Both the position numbers and the translations under genes were made by a program. A stretch of 64,000 bases of DNA from Pempheris klunzingeri (taxonomy: Eukaryota; Chordata; Actinopteri; Acropomatiformes; Pempheridae): assembly GCF_042242105.1 (NCBI RefSeq), contig NC_092035.1, positions 7,467,477 through 7,531,476 on the forward strand, given 5' to 3'. Below, in pieces: positions 1 through 13,536 of the stretch. Numbering within the stretch: the stretch's first letter is position 1; every line of letters starts with the position of its first letter. The notes below the pieces were generated by a model. That model worked only from the letters and a program-made list of their open reading frames with translations, was not told the DNA's origin and did not search any database.

Positions 1-1154
1 GCAAACAAACAGAAACACTGCGATGACAGTCGTGTTGAACTGTTGAAAAGCTTCAGGCCTGTAGATGGCAGCGTTCTGTCATTGTGTCACTGCAGCTGAC
101 TGGATGAGGAGACACTTCTCTGTTGTGTTACCCTGCAGGATCAGTGTCACCCCCAAATAACTGTCCTCTCCAACACGCACCCATTCCAACAAGGAGGAAG
201 ACTTTGTTCTGTGGAGCCTTGTTTAAATATTTAACGGCAGCGTGCTGTGGGCTAGGATTAACGTTTTCATCGTGCTGCAGTGTAGATGAAGGTGTAGTGT
301 AGATAAATGAAAACTGTGAGCACCTGGTGGGAATCTGACCCACAGTGTGTGTGAAGCTGTGAACTATTGAAGAAGGAAAAGAAAAGCTTAATATCCATGT
401 GAACAGAGGAATGAAGGGATGTATGACACACATCTGTATGACTGACATTTTCCTTCGCTTTATTGACAAAATACTGAATGCAGTGTACAAAAGAGAACAC
501 AGCAGGACCAGGAGTGACAACACGGGAGCATATAGGCGAAAGAATAAAAGAAAAATCAACAAGACAGTTAAAATGTAAAAATATACATGTTAAAAATATA
601 TTAACAAAAGTTAAAAGAAAATGAACTCATTTAATATTGCAGATTTACATACGTTACCTTTTCATTGTGACAAAAACACAAACCATAAAAATGGTACAGA
701 TTCTCTCTCACAGCAGCAATAAAAACACACCTGACTGTCTGAGTCTACTCTTCAGCTCATCATTCATGGCCCTGATAACACCTGTAAGTCCACATGGCTG
801 TTCTAAAAAAAAAGGCCTGGTAGGTTTTCTCAAGCTACAATGAATGAGAGAGACTCAAGTCCAACTGAAGTCGCTAATCTTGTGACTCAATTCAACTGGA
901 CAGAAAGAGAGGTGTGATTATCAAGCAGCTCTAGTCGCTACATAAATACTGTGAATGTCTCAGAACACTGCAGGTGGACTTCAGTAAGGTTGTGATGTCA
1001 CAGCTATACAGTCAGGACACGTAGAAGTGCAGCTAAATGGGACGCAGTGGTTCTGGAAACATGGGCAGAGCCTGCTCGGGCATGTGGAGCTGACCAATCA
1101 GAGCACACTGGCCTCTTCAGTCTTCAAGAGACAGGAGGTAAAACTGAAGGCTCA

Positions 1155-1252
1155 AAAGAGGAGCAGCAGCAGAGCACTATGAGGAAAATACTGTGTTTAC
1201 GGGCCGCCAAATAAAAGTATAACCTGAAAATAGCCATAACATGGGACCTTTA
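1155..1252 (-). repeat. Fragment of AAAGGTCCCATRTT-ended repeat
   Basis: On the minus strand this piece begins with AAAGGTCCCATGTTATGG, followed by a GGCTATTTTCAGGTTATAC stretch. The terminal motif is shared with the element at 3373-3698, so both look like one interspersed family common in teleost genomes. Only one end is present here. The inner boundary is approximate. Confidence 0.5.
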
Positions 1253-3372
1253 GCAGCAGTAACCTCAAACTACACTTGGAATGCTGCCTTTTAATCTTGT
1301 ATAACTCTTGTAAGCCTACAAGGTTGCTAAAGCAGGATAGGTGTCAGTTTGAAGCAGCAGACAGACAAATGATGACTCGTTTAGCAAGCAAATTGGATTC
1401 ATCTTGGATTTGACTGGACTCTGGACTTTTTAGCAAAGACTTTTCCATGTGATTTACCTCACATGTGATGTTATTCCATAATTTAGCTTGCCTAAAGGGA
1501 CGTGGGCCAAGAATGTTAAAAAAAAATCAAATTTTGACCTGAGAAATATCTTAAAACTGGATGACTAACACAGTTTGGTGAATAGTTTGAACATTTCAGT
1601 GTTTTCCCATTGCTCTGTGCTGAGAGATCTTGGGTCAATTTCCCACTGCGACCTTATTGTACCATGACAAGTAAGAACAGCCCACCACTGAGCTTGGCTC
1701 ACTGTCCAGCCTACGCAGCAGGACATGAGTAGGGCGTTCTGAGCCAGGACAACATGCTTGGCGCCAAACATTTTAGGGTCACAGAGAAACAGCAGTTGCT
1801 GTTCAGGCCCCACATTTAGCAAACTTCTAATAGTGACATTTTAGACTCAACATTCTGCATTGTTTAGGTTTAAAGTTACTGCTTAAGCTAAAGGTAACTC
1901 TGTTCGGTCTTATTAGTCAGTTCTAGCCAGTTCTTTCACCTGTTTTGGGAGGCAGAATCCTGCTGGATTCAGGGTTACAGAACTGGACGGGGGCCCAGCA
2001 CCGTGCCAGGCTGTATTCAGACCTCTGATAATTAAACTGCTGTCAGGGCCAAACCTTTGCGATGCCCATCTGTGAAACAGTTTGGGGTTTTACTTGTTTC
2101 TTGGCCATTTGTAAACTTCCAACTTTTTCTTGCACAATGAAAGCCCTTTCAACCCCTTTTTGCTCGTGGGCTGCTGCTCTACGTTTGACCCGCCACATGG
2201 TTTCATGGAACGTTAACAAAAACATTTGCACACAGGTTTCTGGTTAGATAGAGTAGCTGCTGAAGGTAGGTGGATAGACTATTCATTCCATTCTATGACA
2301 GAAAAAACATGTTCAACCTGTTAGGACACTGCAGTCAAGTCCAAATCGAGTCTACAGACCTCATATTTGTCATATTTCAGTCTGACTTGAGCCCAACTCT
2401 CAATTCTCAGCTCCAGCAATGGCACTAAATTAATCAAACATTTTCACATTCCACTGGTTTAACTGGTATCTGGAGTTAAAACAACATTTCACTTTGGGAA
2501 TTGTGCTAAGAATGCATAAACTGAAAAAAGAAAAAAACATTTGATAGTAAATGCTATTTGTGTTTATTTAAAGATATATGGTATGGCTAGAAAACAACAG
2601 GAAAACAGGAAAAATTCAAAGTTGCTATTTCTATGCAATAACTAACATGTTGTAAGAAATAAATAGTGCAAAGAATGTAACAGAAATCTGGAATAAGCAG
2701 GAGATGAGGAGAGGCACTGCTCCAAAAGGCCACATGTTTGCCGTCACCACTGACAAACAGAAGTGAGTCTTAATAGTGGTGACAACTGTCTTCTATCCAA
2801 CTTGGACAAAACATTTTTACAAATAAATACTCCAGGTTAACTTAGTTCATTTAAATAATGTAGTTTTGAAATGCCTATAATGGTCTACTGTTGCAGTTAC
2901 AGATTGTTAAATCAGTGCACTCACAGATTGTCATTCACATTAAAATGTTGTCTCCATACATGTGCTGGGTCTATATGCAGAGACCCTGGGTCACATGTTC
3001 CCATGTACTCACACTGACTTTGGCTTTTCTTCTGCCTTTAAATCAGTGTTAGATAGTCAGTGATTCAAACCAACAGACTGTGCACTTAGCAAATAAATTA
3101 TTATAGAAGAGCTACAATTGCTGATCCAACACTGTTCTGAGTCGCTTGTATTGATACATGACAACACATGAACTTAGTCTGATCAATAAAAGCTAGAAGT
3201 CATAGTCATGTTGCAGACAGTTCAGCACACTGTTTGCGAACCATCTTACAGTTACATACCATATCTCAGAATAAATGCTTTCCACTGCAGACATTTCTAA
3301 TTCATATTTGGCCCCTACTTTCAAAAATAATTTGGCTGATAAACAATAATTTGGTCATCACTTTTACACATT

Positions 3373-3698
3373 AAAAGGTCCCATATTGTAGCCTTCTTAG
3401 CTTTATTGCTACCAATTATGTGCGTCTATTAAACACATCTGTAATGGTCTGATTTCATTTCCCCCGTCTTTCTGAGGGCCTCTTTTAACCACCCACTAAT
3501 AATGATAGTCATAATAATCATGAACAAAACAGTTGGCTAAGCAGTGTGCTGGCGTTAGCATTTTGGCTTAGCCACCTCCACATGTCTAACCAGCCCAGTA
3601 TCAAGTAGGAAGTGACTTCACATTTATTTTACAACCCAAAGTTTGTCACAAACACAAAACACAATCTAAATGCATTTTCATGATATGGGACCTTTAAA
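3373..3698. repeat. MITE-like element with AAAGGTCCCATAT inverted ends
   Basis: The left end reads AAAGGTCCCATATTG and the right end reads CATGATATGGGACCTTT, which is its reverse complement. About 326 bp lie between, with no coding capacity. Short inverted ends, small size and a second copy of the end motif at 1240-1252 point to a non-autonomous DNA element. Family membership is not known. Confidence 0.55.
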
Positions 3699-4689
3699 TC
3701 CAAGTCTGATATCATTCTATATTTATCTTCCATCAACAAATCCCACGTACAGAGCAAACCAAGCACTGAATTAATCAGCTAATAAGTTCCTTCCTCTGTG
3801 CCACAGAGCTCCACTGTCGTTCTAAAAAACTATTGCAAACACACTAGTGAGCCTCACTGTTGCACTGGCTGACAAGTGAACACACACTGTAGTTTATTTA
3901 AGTACCAAGAGACGAACAACACGTTGATGGTTTTGGTCTTTTCATGGGATTTGTTGACAACAAACACATCCTTTAACTTCCTGTTAAGCTCAGGAATTCA
4001 TAGGAAGGAAGCAGCTCCAGATATTTTTGATCATTTGAGGCACTTTAAATCCAGTTATGGATTTAGCAGTAAAGAACATCTTGCACAGACATATGCAGCC
4101 AAACAATATGAAACATGTGGTGCAGCCACAGACAGTGTAAACATTTCAAGCTTCTACAGCATTGTGTTCATTAAAGGTCGCTGCTGATAAGTCTGACATC
4201 AATACTCCTCAGCAGTATTAGTACAATACACAATCTTTACAGTTAAAGGAGGAAATAATAAACAGAAAAATACAAACATCTTTTTGGCTGGTATCAAATG
4301 TAACAAACAGAGGTACCTCTGCTGTTTGTATCCTAGTGTTTGAGCTCTTTATATCACGTCACAGGCATTAATGTACGCTGTACTAGATCTAAATTAACCC
4401 TTTGATGCACCCACGCACATTTTTGTTTTTAGCTTTTAATTTCTGGCATATTTTATTCTTTTTACATGAAAATTGTTGATGATTTATGCAAGGTTGTGCA
4501 TTTTTGAGTGTTCATGTATTTTTTATTTTTAGCGTATTGTAAACAACGTGGCCTGAAATAGACCTGTTTAACGTCCCTATGCACAAAGTGCTCATCGAAA
4601 CCCATTCAAATCACTATTTTTGATCCCGCTCAAAAACATGCATGTCTCATTTCTCCGCACTATGCACTATATCCATCTGCTCTCTCCAC

Positions 4690-4800
4690 GCAAGCTAGAA
4701 TAGAATAGATGCACCTTTATTCATCCACCAAAGGGGAAATTCGCATATACACAACAGCTACATTTAGAAAAAATTACAGTGAAAGAAAGGGAAATAAAAA
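4690..4800. repeat. Interspersed repeat with TTTATTnATCC...GGGGAAATTC signature
   Basis: The core reads CACCTTTATTCATCCACC then AAAGGGGAAATTCGC. Related cores occur at about 21892, 59360 and 59685. It belongs to a short teleost repeat family that I recognise by this signature only. It is followed by a poly-A-like tract (4795-4807) and a GT-rich degenerate stretch. Confidence 0.45.
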
Positions 4801-5964
4801 AAAAAAAGTTAAGAAATAAAATAAATACCAATATATAAAATACAATGCAAGCTCTGAGGCTGAAGTTTGTGTGGGTGTGTGAGTACATGTGTGTAGGAAC
4901 ACATGCATGTGAGAGTGCGTGTGTGTGCACGCGCACATGTTTACAGCGTGCACATTGCATTACGGGGAAAAACGGGAGCCAAAGCCAAGGGCTTTGTCTA
5001 ATGTCCAGCACAGGCATTAATGAACTAGTTACCCCACAGATGGCCCGCAGACACCGCCTCCCACAGACACCAGGGCCCGCCAGCCTCGTCTGAGAAGCTC
5101 AGGCTGGCTCACGTAACCCCACCACACTCACCCCGCATACCCACCACCCATGTGAGGAGGCAGTGTGCGCTCTGCCCTACACAGAGTGATATTCTGCACC
5201 TGCAAAAAATGTGGAAAACATGTTTGCAAGGAGCATTACGGCGCCATTTGCAGCTCCTGCCTCCCCTGAACTGTTCTGTGTGCTGTTATGTTACGTTGTT
5301 ATCGTTATTCGGGTTATGTTCATTTATAGATCTTATTCTTGCTGTTTTATGTTGTTATAATAAATAAGTGGAAATGTTACATGGGCAATAGGCGAGGCTC
5401 TTTGTTACAGCACAAAAAACAATAAATATTTGATATCTATGATTAGGTCTGATGCAGGTAATAAAATTCAAAGAAAGTAGAAAATCGATTGTACAGCTTG
5501 ATTTTGAATTACAGTTTGCATAAAGCATATGGAAAATAAATAGCTCATAGTGTATTTTAGACCATAAAATGGAGTTGCATCATGACAAAAACTTTTTTTA
5601 ATTCATTAATATTTGATATGTATGATTAGGACTGATGCTGGTTTAATATTATATTTAATAATATAATAATTTAGAACATTTTTATAGCTTGATTTTTTAT
5701 TACCCCTTTTTTGTGCGAAGGGACATTAAGGTAACAATTTCAAAGGTGCATCAAAGGGTTGTTTATAGGCTGTTTATATGTGTGAACCAACAAAAGGCCT
5801 CTATTCACTCACTGTTTAGTTATACTGCACATTCTCTGTACAGTTAAGTCACAGGGCCCCCATTCAGTGTTTGCAGTCATCAACACCAGTGTTGATGTCG
5901 CTGTGCTCACTCACCTTGGCTGCTTTAGTATGTGAGGCTCAACAATATCTATGATTGTGTGCTA

Positions 5965-8900
5965 TCAGTAGGAGCTGGCATCACTGATTGGAGAAGAGCC
6001 CGAATCCATTTCTGCTGAGCTGTTGGCTGGGACCTCCTGCTTGGAGTACCTCCTGGAGGCCAGTTTGCAAAGCCCAGCAACTAGGAAGACCACTGAGATG
6101 ACAGCAAAGTAGCCGCTATAGATGAAGAACTGGGGGAAGGAAACATGATAATTATTGATCAAGTTAACATTTCACTTTTCAAATGCGGTGCCTCAGATTA
6201 GAAATTATGGTTTAGTGGGGGTATTTTAAACTCCATCAACAAACTCCATAAGCACTACATCAAAAATCCAAATGATATAAATCTGTTGCAAAAGCCTTAA
6301 AGCCATTGTGAATGAAATTGAAAAGCTAAGGAATAGTGTGTAATAGACTTTAATTACTTGGATAAATCAAATGAAAAAGAGCACCACTTGAAAGGCAATT
6401 TTATGATCTCAGTGAAAAAAAAATCAATGTAGTTATTAATACATTACTACATTATGGTGTGGTGTTGGTTCAGAAGTTATATGTTTGAGAGGAGCAATAT
6501 GTATATGGCAGAAAACTGTTAAAATAAGTTAACCGATTTTTCAAGTTGAAGCCTCTTCTAAAGCACCTTTAACCTTCAAGCTATCTTGCGAAACTACAGA
6601 CTTAGAGAAGAAAGTTCTATGTGCCATATCATGGTCCAAGGTAAATGCTCCTATTGACTCTCTTTTTCACAGATATGGTCTTCTGAAAGTTACAGAATGG
6701 AATATATTTTACTACGTTTGTATAATGTAGTTATATACTGTATATGCTCAGATGTACTTCCTCACCTGAGTGAAGACATCAAGGCCGAGGCCAGCTGAGT
6801 CCACCACCACCACAGTGAGCAGAGACTGCAGCAGCAGAGCCATGAAGGTGTTCACTCCAAACACCAAGGCATAGCGCTGCATGTTGAGACTGGCTGCAAT
6901 CTGATATCTGGTGATTCAGAGGTCAGACACAGAAAGCTGTACATCTATAGAAAAGTGTCTCAAATAAAACATTAGAGCTGACATCCAAATCCACCCACAA
7001 CCTACTGCTTCAACTGAAGTATAAACTGGGGGCTGAGATGTGGAAACAAAGAAGAACACAGACGAGAACATTTAGTACACATTATCCAGCAACCCTGTTA
7101 TTTGCTTAAGCTCATGTTCAGTTTTTTTTGGCGTGGTAACTTTTCAAAGTAGATACCAGGATATGTTAAGATAGCTGGAGATGCTTCTTCTTGCCGACCT
7201 CTCATTTCATTATGGTTGGTTTAGTCTCACAGTGAGACCAACCCCCCAGATGTGTAGACATCATCAGCAATGGTTGCTGCAATCTGGACAGTAACTGGAT
7301 GGTTACACAAGCTTCCCTTGTCTCTCTTCCCCTTTCTGCTTACAGTTGTCTGTCAACACTGAGAAGGTCTCTAAAATGCAGTTTACAAACAGGAATACAA
7401 CCCAAAAAATCTGAGAGAAACATGAGAGAAAAGCTTCATGCTGCCTCTTTGTACTTACGTAGCCACAGTGATGAGTAGCATGTATGTGGCTCTGAAGAGG
7501 ACATATGAGCTGTAGCACAGCCAGATATTCCTCAGGGTGTCCATGACAAGCACACACACCGCCATAAGCAGGGAGAGGACACACAGAGCCAGCTCTCCCC
7601 ACACAGTCCAGCACACAGGTAAGTAGCCCACCAGCAGAGCTGCCAGAGCCCCTGTGGACCAGCACAACACAGGAGTTAGTTCAAAACACTGTTCATTCAT
7701 ACATCACGTCAGAGATCTCTGTATGTAAAACCTGCTGGCCAGACTGGCATCATCACCTAACAGTGTGGACAATGTCTCTACGTAGCCGTTGTAGATTTCA
7801 TATTCCTGGGATGGACGGATGTTCTCCCACAGTACTTGAGCATAGTTGATGACCTGGAAGTAGCCGCAGGTGGCGAGAGCCCACCACAGGGACCAGGCCA
7901 GCAGGGGGCGACTTCTGTAGCACTGCAGAAAGTCATCAAACAGCATCCGCAGCACGTCCAAAAGACCACTGCTGTGACTTCCTGCCTTAGAGGACTTGGG
8001 TATCTGCATGGAGAGCAGGTACCAAGTGACTCAGTGTGTCTCTTCAAATAAATACAATTACTCTAGATCTATCTTGACCCTGGTGTGTCCTGAGGAAAGC
8101 AGCTTGTCACTCACCGTGGAGATGTCCTGGGTGTTCAGAGCCACTTTGCTCTCTGAATCCTCAGCCCTCTCCAGCAGGCCTGAGCTGCTGCTCTGTGGGC
8201 TATCCTCTACTGCTCCCTGACTCTTGTGGAAGAACAAGCTCCTCTTGGGCATGGGTAGAAACCATGGAGCAACAAAGGCCACGGTGGCTGACGTCAGACT
8301 GATAATGACGAGGTGGAGCAGCTGAACGTTGGCCACAGAGAGCAGGAGCTGACCACTCAGAGATCCAGCAGCTGACCCAAACAGAGTGATGCTGCGGCAG
8401 TACCCCGTCACTCTCTGGTAATGTGCTGGTTCCACCACGCTGTAGATGTAGGAGAAGTAGGCCACTTCCGAGGCTGTGGCCAGCCCAAAGAAAAACTCCA
8501 GGAGCTGCATGGCCAGCATGCCCTCCGCCTTCAGCAGCATAACATAGGTCACTACTAAGCTGGTAGCCTGCAGGAGCAACACAGGCTTATAGCAGAGGTA
8601 GTCGGTGGCCAGGAAGATGGGGAACAGCAACACCAGGTAGGAATATGTCCATATTGGATATATTTCATTGACAACCTGCAGATAACACATGAAGAATTAC
8701 AGGGAGTTCTGGGAACATCTGTTAAAGAACAAACAGCGAGACAATTAAAACACCTCAATGCAATCTGGCTGCTGAAGAGTTCAGCATTTCTGGCTGCAGG
8801 GGACTCCATATCCCACTTCTCCAAGAACCCTAAGGGACAATGTGATGCACTTTCATTTACTTTAATAATGTGCTGTCAGTACTAGCCATAAAAAAAAGTC

Positions 8901-10897
8901 TGTTATTTGTAGTTTTACCCCCCATAGCAGCAGTAAACTGCCCGGCTCCCAGGCCATCCGTCCTGAGGAGCTGACCACCGCACATCAGGCAGATTTGGGG
9001 AGGGAACTCAAATGTTCCTGGAGGTTGACTGAGCTTGTTTATCAGTCACAGGAGGCATCACTTGGTTTTGTTTCACTGGTTTACTGTGATATGTAGCCTT
9101 ATCTAGATATGATATAACCATCATCGAGATAAGACACTTTGTTCATATTGCACAGCCCTGCTGGTGTATGGAACAAAGGTTTTCCTTGTGTACCATAGTG
9201 GGACAACCACTTGTATCTTGATGTGCAACCCAGTGTTGCAAATAAGTCAACGTGTACCTTATTAAGAAGGCATTCGTGGTGTTCCGGTGTTTTTTCAGCA
9301 TGGATTTAGGGACAATTCATTGACTATACCAGACTGCTAACCTTCACATCCTATGTTAGAGCCTGCTGACATTCCTCTGCAGCTGAGCAGTAAAAGCAGA
9401 ATCCTCGGCAAAATCTTTAGGTATGAATTAGTCTGCTGTGTTGGAAATTCATTAATATATATTCACAACCACAGTGGCCCAAGTAAATTTCCAAGTGGCA
9501 CAAGATCTCTGTATGGGCCACTAAACATTTTAACTCCTTCCTTATAGATTGGATTCAACCCATTCACTGTAACTCAGTCAGAGCCATACTTTTATAAGTG
9601 AAGGCACAATGCAGCAGTGACTTCCAACTAATTTCATATCTTCAAACAGTTTCTGTATTTCCTGAAACTGCCATGACTTACAAGCGATGGATTCAGGAAA
9701 GTCATTTGCTATCTTAGTTTGGTCAGCAGTTCTTTTCTGGATGGTTACTAGGCTGGAAGTAATTATTTTAGGATTAACCAGAAATTCCAAAGGATTCAAT
9801 AATTTTTTTAAGAGGGATTATTGGGTCTGAAACAAGTATGTCTGACCCTGTTGGAACAAAAGGACTCAGCCATTAGAAGACATCCAGTCGCACAGGCTTC
9901 CCTTTAATGCTAAAGCATGCTGAGACAGACAGCAGAAGAGAGGCTGAGGCAGGGGGAATGTGGATGGATGGATGCATTCCAACTCTGGCACATGCGACTC
10001 TACTGGTGGTACAACAAGAAAAAAAAATGCACTGCAAAAAGCTTTAGACTGCATTAAAAAAAACACGGGGAGCCCTGCCAGAGAGACGGCTGTGAAGGCT
10101 CCATTCATCCAAAAGAAAAACAACTCTTTCTTTGGTTTGACTTGTCCTGGGTTTGGGGTGACTTTCTAGATTTTTGCTTTTGCCCCAATACAAAGGAGAA
10201 CTTAGGTTTGTGTTGCTCACACATTACGGAATAAGCTTTTAAAAGATTTAGAGACAACATATTTTCTAGAGACAGTGTCCCTGTTCCTCTGGATCATTTA
10301 CAGGATCAGCAGTGTTCACATGGACTGTTTGGTTTAGTGGAAGTAAGTCCTAAAAGTAGAAGATAGGAAATCAGGAACAGGAGCCAAAGGGATGATATGG
10401 CCTCTACAAACACTTTTAAAGTGGAAGCTGTGTGTTAGTTGTGTTGGGCAGCACACAGAGGTGAACCCTGCTGAGGTTCACCTTCAGTCTGCAGGAGCAC
10501 CGCAGAAACAGGTGCACATGACAGGTCCTAACGTTACACAAGAGCCTGGGAACATTTGTCTCATCACCAGGAGAGTCAAAAACACTGCTCCATTTGATTT
10601 TAAAGATATATATTCATATTATATTCATCAGTATGATGTAGAAAGCTTATTCACTGGTCATATGACGCATTTCTGCAGAGGTAATATAGTAAAAGTGACG
10701 TAGATGTTAACTAAGTTACGCTAGGTTCCCTGAACGCCTCGGCAGCTAGCCGTTAGCCCAGCAGGCTAACTCACCTGAGTCTCTGTCAGGTTCTTGTCTG
10801 GTCCCATCAGGTAGGCGGTGAGGAAAGGCTCCGACGGCCGCAGGTTGGAGAAGAAGCCATACACACAGAGCAGAAGAGTCGGGCGGAGCACAGACAT
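5965..10897 (-). CDS. slc19a2: Thiamine transporter, SLC19 family (slc19a2-like)
   Basis: This gene encodes a multi-pass plasma-membrane carrier of the SLC19 (thiamine/folate) family. Exons, in transcript order, are 10775-10897, 8115-8675, 7757-8003, 7459-7651, 6766-6907 and 5965-6129. They sum to 1431 nt (476 aa plus stop) with GT/AG borders throughout. Family hallmarks seen are [18 protein letters not shown] and GPDKNLT in exon 1 (N36 fits a glycosylation sequon), [57 protein letters not shown] and [11 protein letters not shown]. The family has 12 membrane segments with a long central cytosolic loop, here about residues 165-245. I prefer SLC19A2 over SLC19A3 because of ESKVALN in the loop, [13 protein letters not shown] in the C half, and the nearby atp1b1, as on human 1q24. 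The first ATG opens the conserved N-terminus directly. The downstream end of the transcript is not defined. Confidence 0.93.
8676..10774. other. Intron 1 of slc19a2
   Basis: This 2.1 kb intron lies between the first coding exon and the large second exon. I see no gene in it. The short ORFs at 9353-9547, 9866-10123 and 10392-10703 have no recognisable family features. Confidence 0.7.
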
Positions 10898-13379
10898 GTT
10901 GGCCCCACACTCAGTGACCTCCACTCACAGCGGTCTGACAGCATGCTACTCCTCTCCCTCCTCCGGTTCTTCTTCGTGGAACTTTACTGGCGCTCGTCAA
11001 CCCAGCGTACAGGTGCACACCGCCGCCTGCAGGACTGGAGTGTGAGAGAATAGACCAGCAGAGCAAACGCATTCTTCTTTATTATTCCTGTTACTCTCAA
11101 GTGAATATTAGACGACCCATGAATTCTGCATCTCCTCTGGCTTTCTGTTAACTAGCCTGTAGGCACCCTGCCGCCACCTGCTGGTGGGTATATGGAACAG
11201 CAGCAGAGAAAAAAGCTCAGAAAATAAAAAATCTCTAGTATAGTAATGTTTTCCTTAATGGCAGAGATGTTTGCTTATGTACCAAAGCTCTATATGTATA
11301 ATGTGAAGGAGCGGTAGTAATGACGCTAACCACCACTCCCAGCACCCACCCCCAGCCCCAATAAATGCACAAATCCAATTCTGTTTGCCATATTTGGGAA
11401 ACTCTTTATTGATAAATGTACATGTGTGTTACCACTGAGCAAGTTGCACCAGAAGACTAGACCAATAGGCAGCACAAGAGTGAGTATTTTATCCAACCAA
11501 CAGACAACAAGGAAAGTGGAGCGCAGCTCATTGAAGCAGGTACTTCATGTAGCTGTGTAAGTACTGTCAGAAACATGTTATTATCATGAGCCAAAATAGT
11601 TAAGAATTCACAATCTTGTAAAAAAGAGACCAGAAATTCATTAAATTATTTATTGAAGTACACAGAGAAGCTTGTGACAGTAAAATCAGGCTATTTGTTT
11701 TTCAAAAGTGCTGCACAATAGAGGTCACAGCCAACCTTGACATAGCTCTTAGACACAACAGGAAGTGATACATCACACTTGTAGGAGCATGAGAAACTGA
11801 AAAAAGGTCTCATGATTTTTCAACAAGCTGCAAAGGAGAGAAAATGTTCCAAAGTTGAAGTAAAACACAAAAACCATTGAAGCCAAGCACAAGAACCGTG
11901 GGTGATTGAGAGGACCTCGCCAGGAACACATTCAGAGAATGAAGTATTAAGACAAACTGGCATAGAGAGCTGACTTACATTAATGAGGTTCAGCCATGAC
12001 TGCTGCAAGTGCTTTAGAATGGAAGCATTAATAACCACTGCAGTGATACATGGGAACAATAATAATATTCAAGAAGCTTCCATCAATGCTGCCATCAGGG
12101 TCACAGACTTTTTAGGACATGATGTTGGCAAGAAAACAGATTTCCTACTTATAGCTAGTCCACCTCCACAGAATTGAGATCTTTTCCTCTAAATATTATT
12201 TGAAGTTGTATAAGAATTGGATGTGCTATACAGATGAAACAAAGGCAGTGAGGGGCCACAGTGTAGGGCAGGCCATGTTCAGTGTTACTGTTCTCTGCTC
12301 AGCAGCAAACAGAGCAGTCAGAGACCAGCTGGTGAACATAGCTGAGCACTGAGCAACTAAAGAGACATGTTTCTCACCGGACCAAAAACAGTTCTAAAAG
12401 AGAGCGTATATTTGACTTATATTCATCAGGTGCAAACAAAATAAAGAAAGAATATTTATGTTACTCTGTTTTTTGGGACGTGTTGATGGGCAACTGTCTA
12501 AGGTGATAAAATATCGTTGTGTTTACAGCTTCACATAATGCAGCTTTAATTTGTGTCTCTGATACTATGGCAGGACATAAACTGATGTTTTCAGTGTGTC
12601 CACTTGGAACCGTCTAATTCAGGCTTGTCCAGGACCAGAACATCTCAATCTTACCAACTCAAGGAGCTGACACTTTGCACAAAAAGGGCTCATATGTTTC
12701 CTGAAAGTGACTTTTATATTTGAAGCAGAAAAGCAGTGTGGAATGGGGTGACTTTTAGTGACAGAATGAATCCTTTGTGAGAGCTCACCACACTGCGATC
12801 ACGACATTAAACCTGTAGAGAAACATCAGAGGAACAATGGGCTCTTATCACAAAGCCTTGTCTACCGTCTTACCCAGAGTCAGATGACAAGATATCAGTG
12901 TCATTTCTGCGTGCAGAGATATGTCTAACTGAGCGTAGGTGCTAGAGTTAGATCAATCAGACAGCCAGCAACAAAACAAAAACACCATATAACAACTTAA
13001 ACTGGTAGCAAGCTGATTATAGCCAATATATAAATATGTCCAAGTGTGCTGTTTTTACATTTCAGCAGGAGAAATAGAAAAAAACAAACATGAGTCTGAT
13101 GAACGGTGTAGTTTTCGTGCTTTGACTGGGAGCAGTTGGACAGAACACATCCATCTCTGTACTGGATACACAGATTAAAATGTTATCATCTGAACCTGGG
13201 TTTCATGAAAACAAGCCTGTTCCTTTACCAGACAGGTCTGTCACATACCGCCACAGTGTGACATGAGTAACACAAATACTCCACAAACCAGTTGTAATCA
13301 GGCCGGACCAGAACATAGAAGCAGAAGAGCTGATCTTTCCATGAACCCATGTTGTTTTAGCAGAGGCAGATTTCTGAAG
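10898..13379. other. slc19a2 upstream region and atg3 3' UTR
   Basis: Going down the minus strand from the atg3 stop (13380-13382), an AATAAA signal is found at 11405-11410 (TTTATT on plus). That would give atg3 a 3' UTR of about 2 kb and leave about 500 bp of upstream DNA for slc19a2, which is transcribed in the same direction. No coding features are recognised. This assignment of the UTR is inference. Confidence 0.5.
11405..11410 (-). promoter_or_regulatory. Candidate polyadenylation signal of atg3
   Basis: The plus strand reads CTCTTTATTGATAAATG, so the minus strand has AATAAAG. It lies about 1970 nt after the atg3 stop codon and about 500 bp before the slc19a2 start codon. Other AATAAA-like sites exist in the interval, so the choice is tentative. 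Confidence 0.35.
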
Positions 13380-13503
13380 CTACATGGTGAAGTGTCTCGT
13401 GTAGTCGTATTCTATTGTGGGAATGACAGACTGGACGAACTTGAGGAAAATCAGAAGATACCTGAGTGTGTAGGTTAAGGAAAGCACAGAGGAGCTCAGT
13501 ATC

Positions 13504-13536
<33 letters not shown>

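Larger units (their letters stand above)
1..5964. other. 3' flank of slc19a2, no recognised gene
   Basis: No reading frame here resembles a known protein, and the short ORFs on both strands look like chance. The stretch lies downstream of the slc19a2 stop codon on the minus strand, so part of it is probably slc19a2 3' UTR. An AATAAA signal for the minus strand (TTTATT on plus at 459-464) is one of several possible ends. It contains three repeat pieces described separately (1155-1252, 3373-3698, 4690-4800) and a degenerate GT-rich tract near 4867-4935. The rest is AT-rich single-copy-looking DNA in which I see nothing. Confidence 0.6.

Noticed and set aside
128-562. Minus-strand ORF of 144 codons
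   Set aside because: No recognisable domain or start context. It looks like a chance frame in the slc19a2 3' flank.
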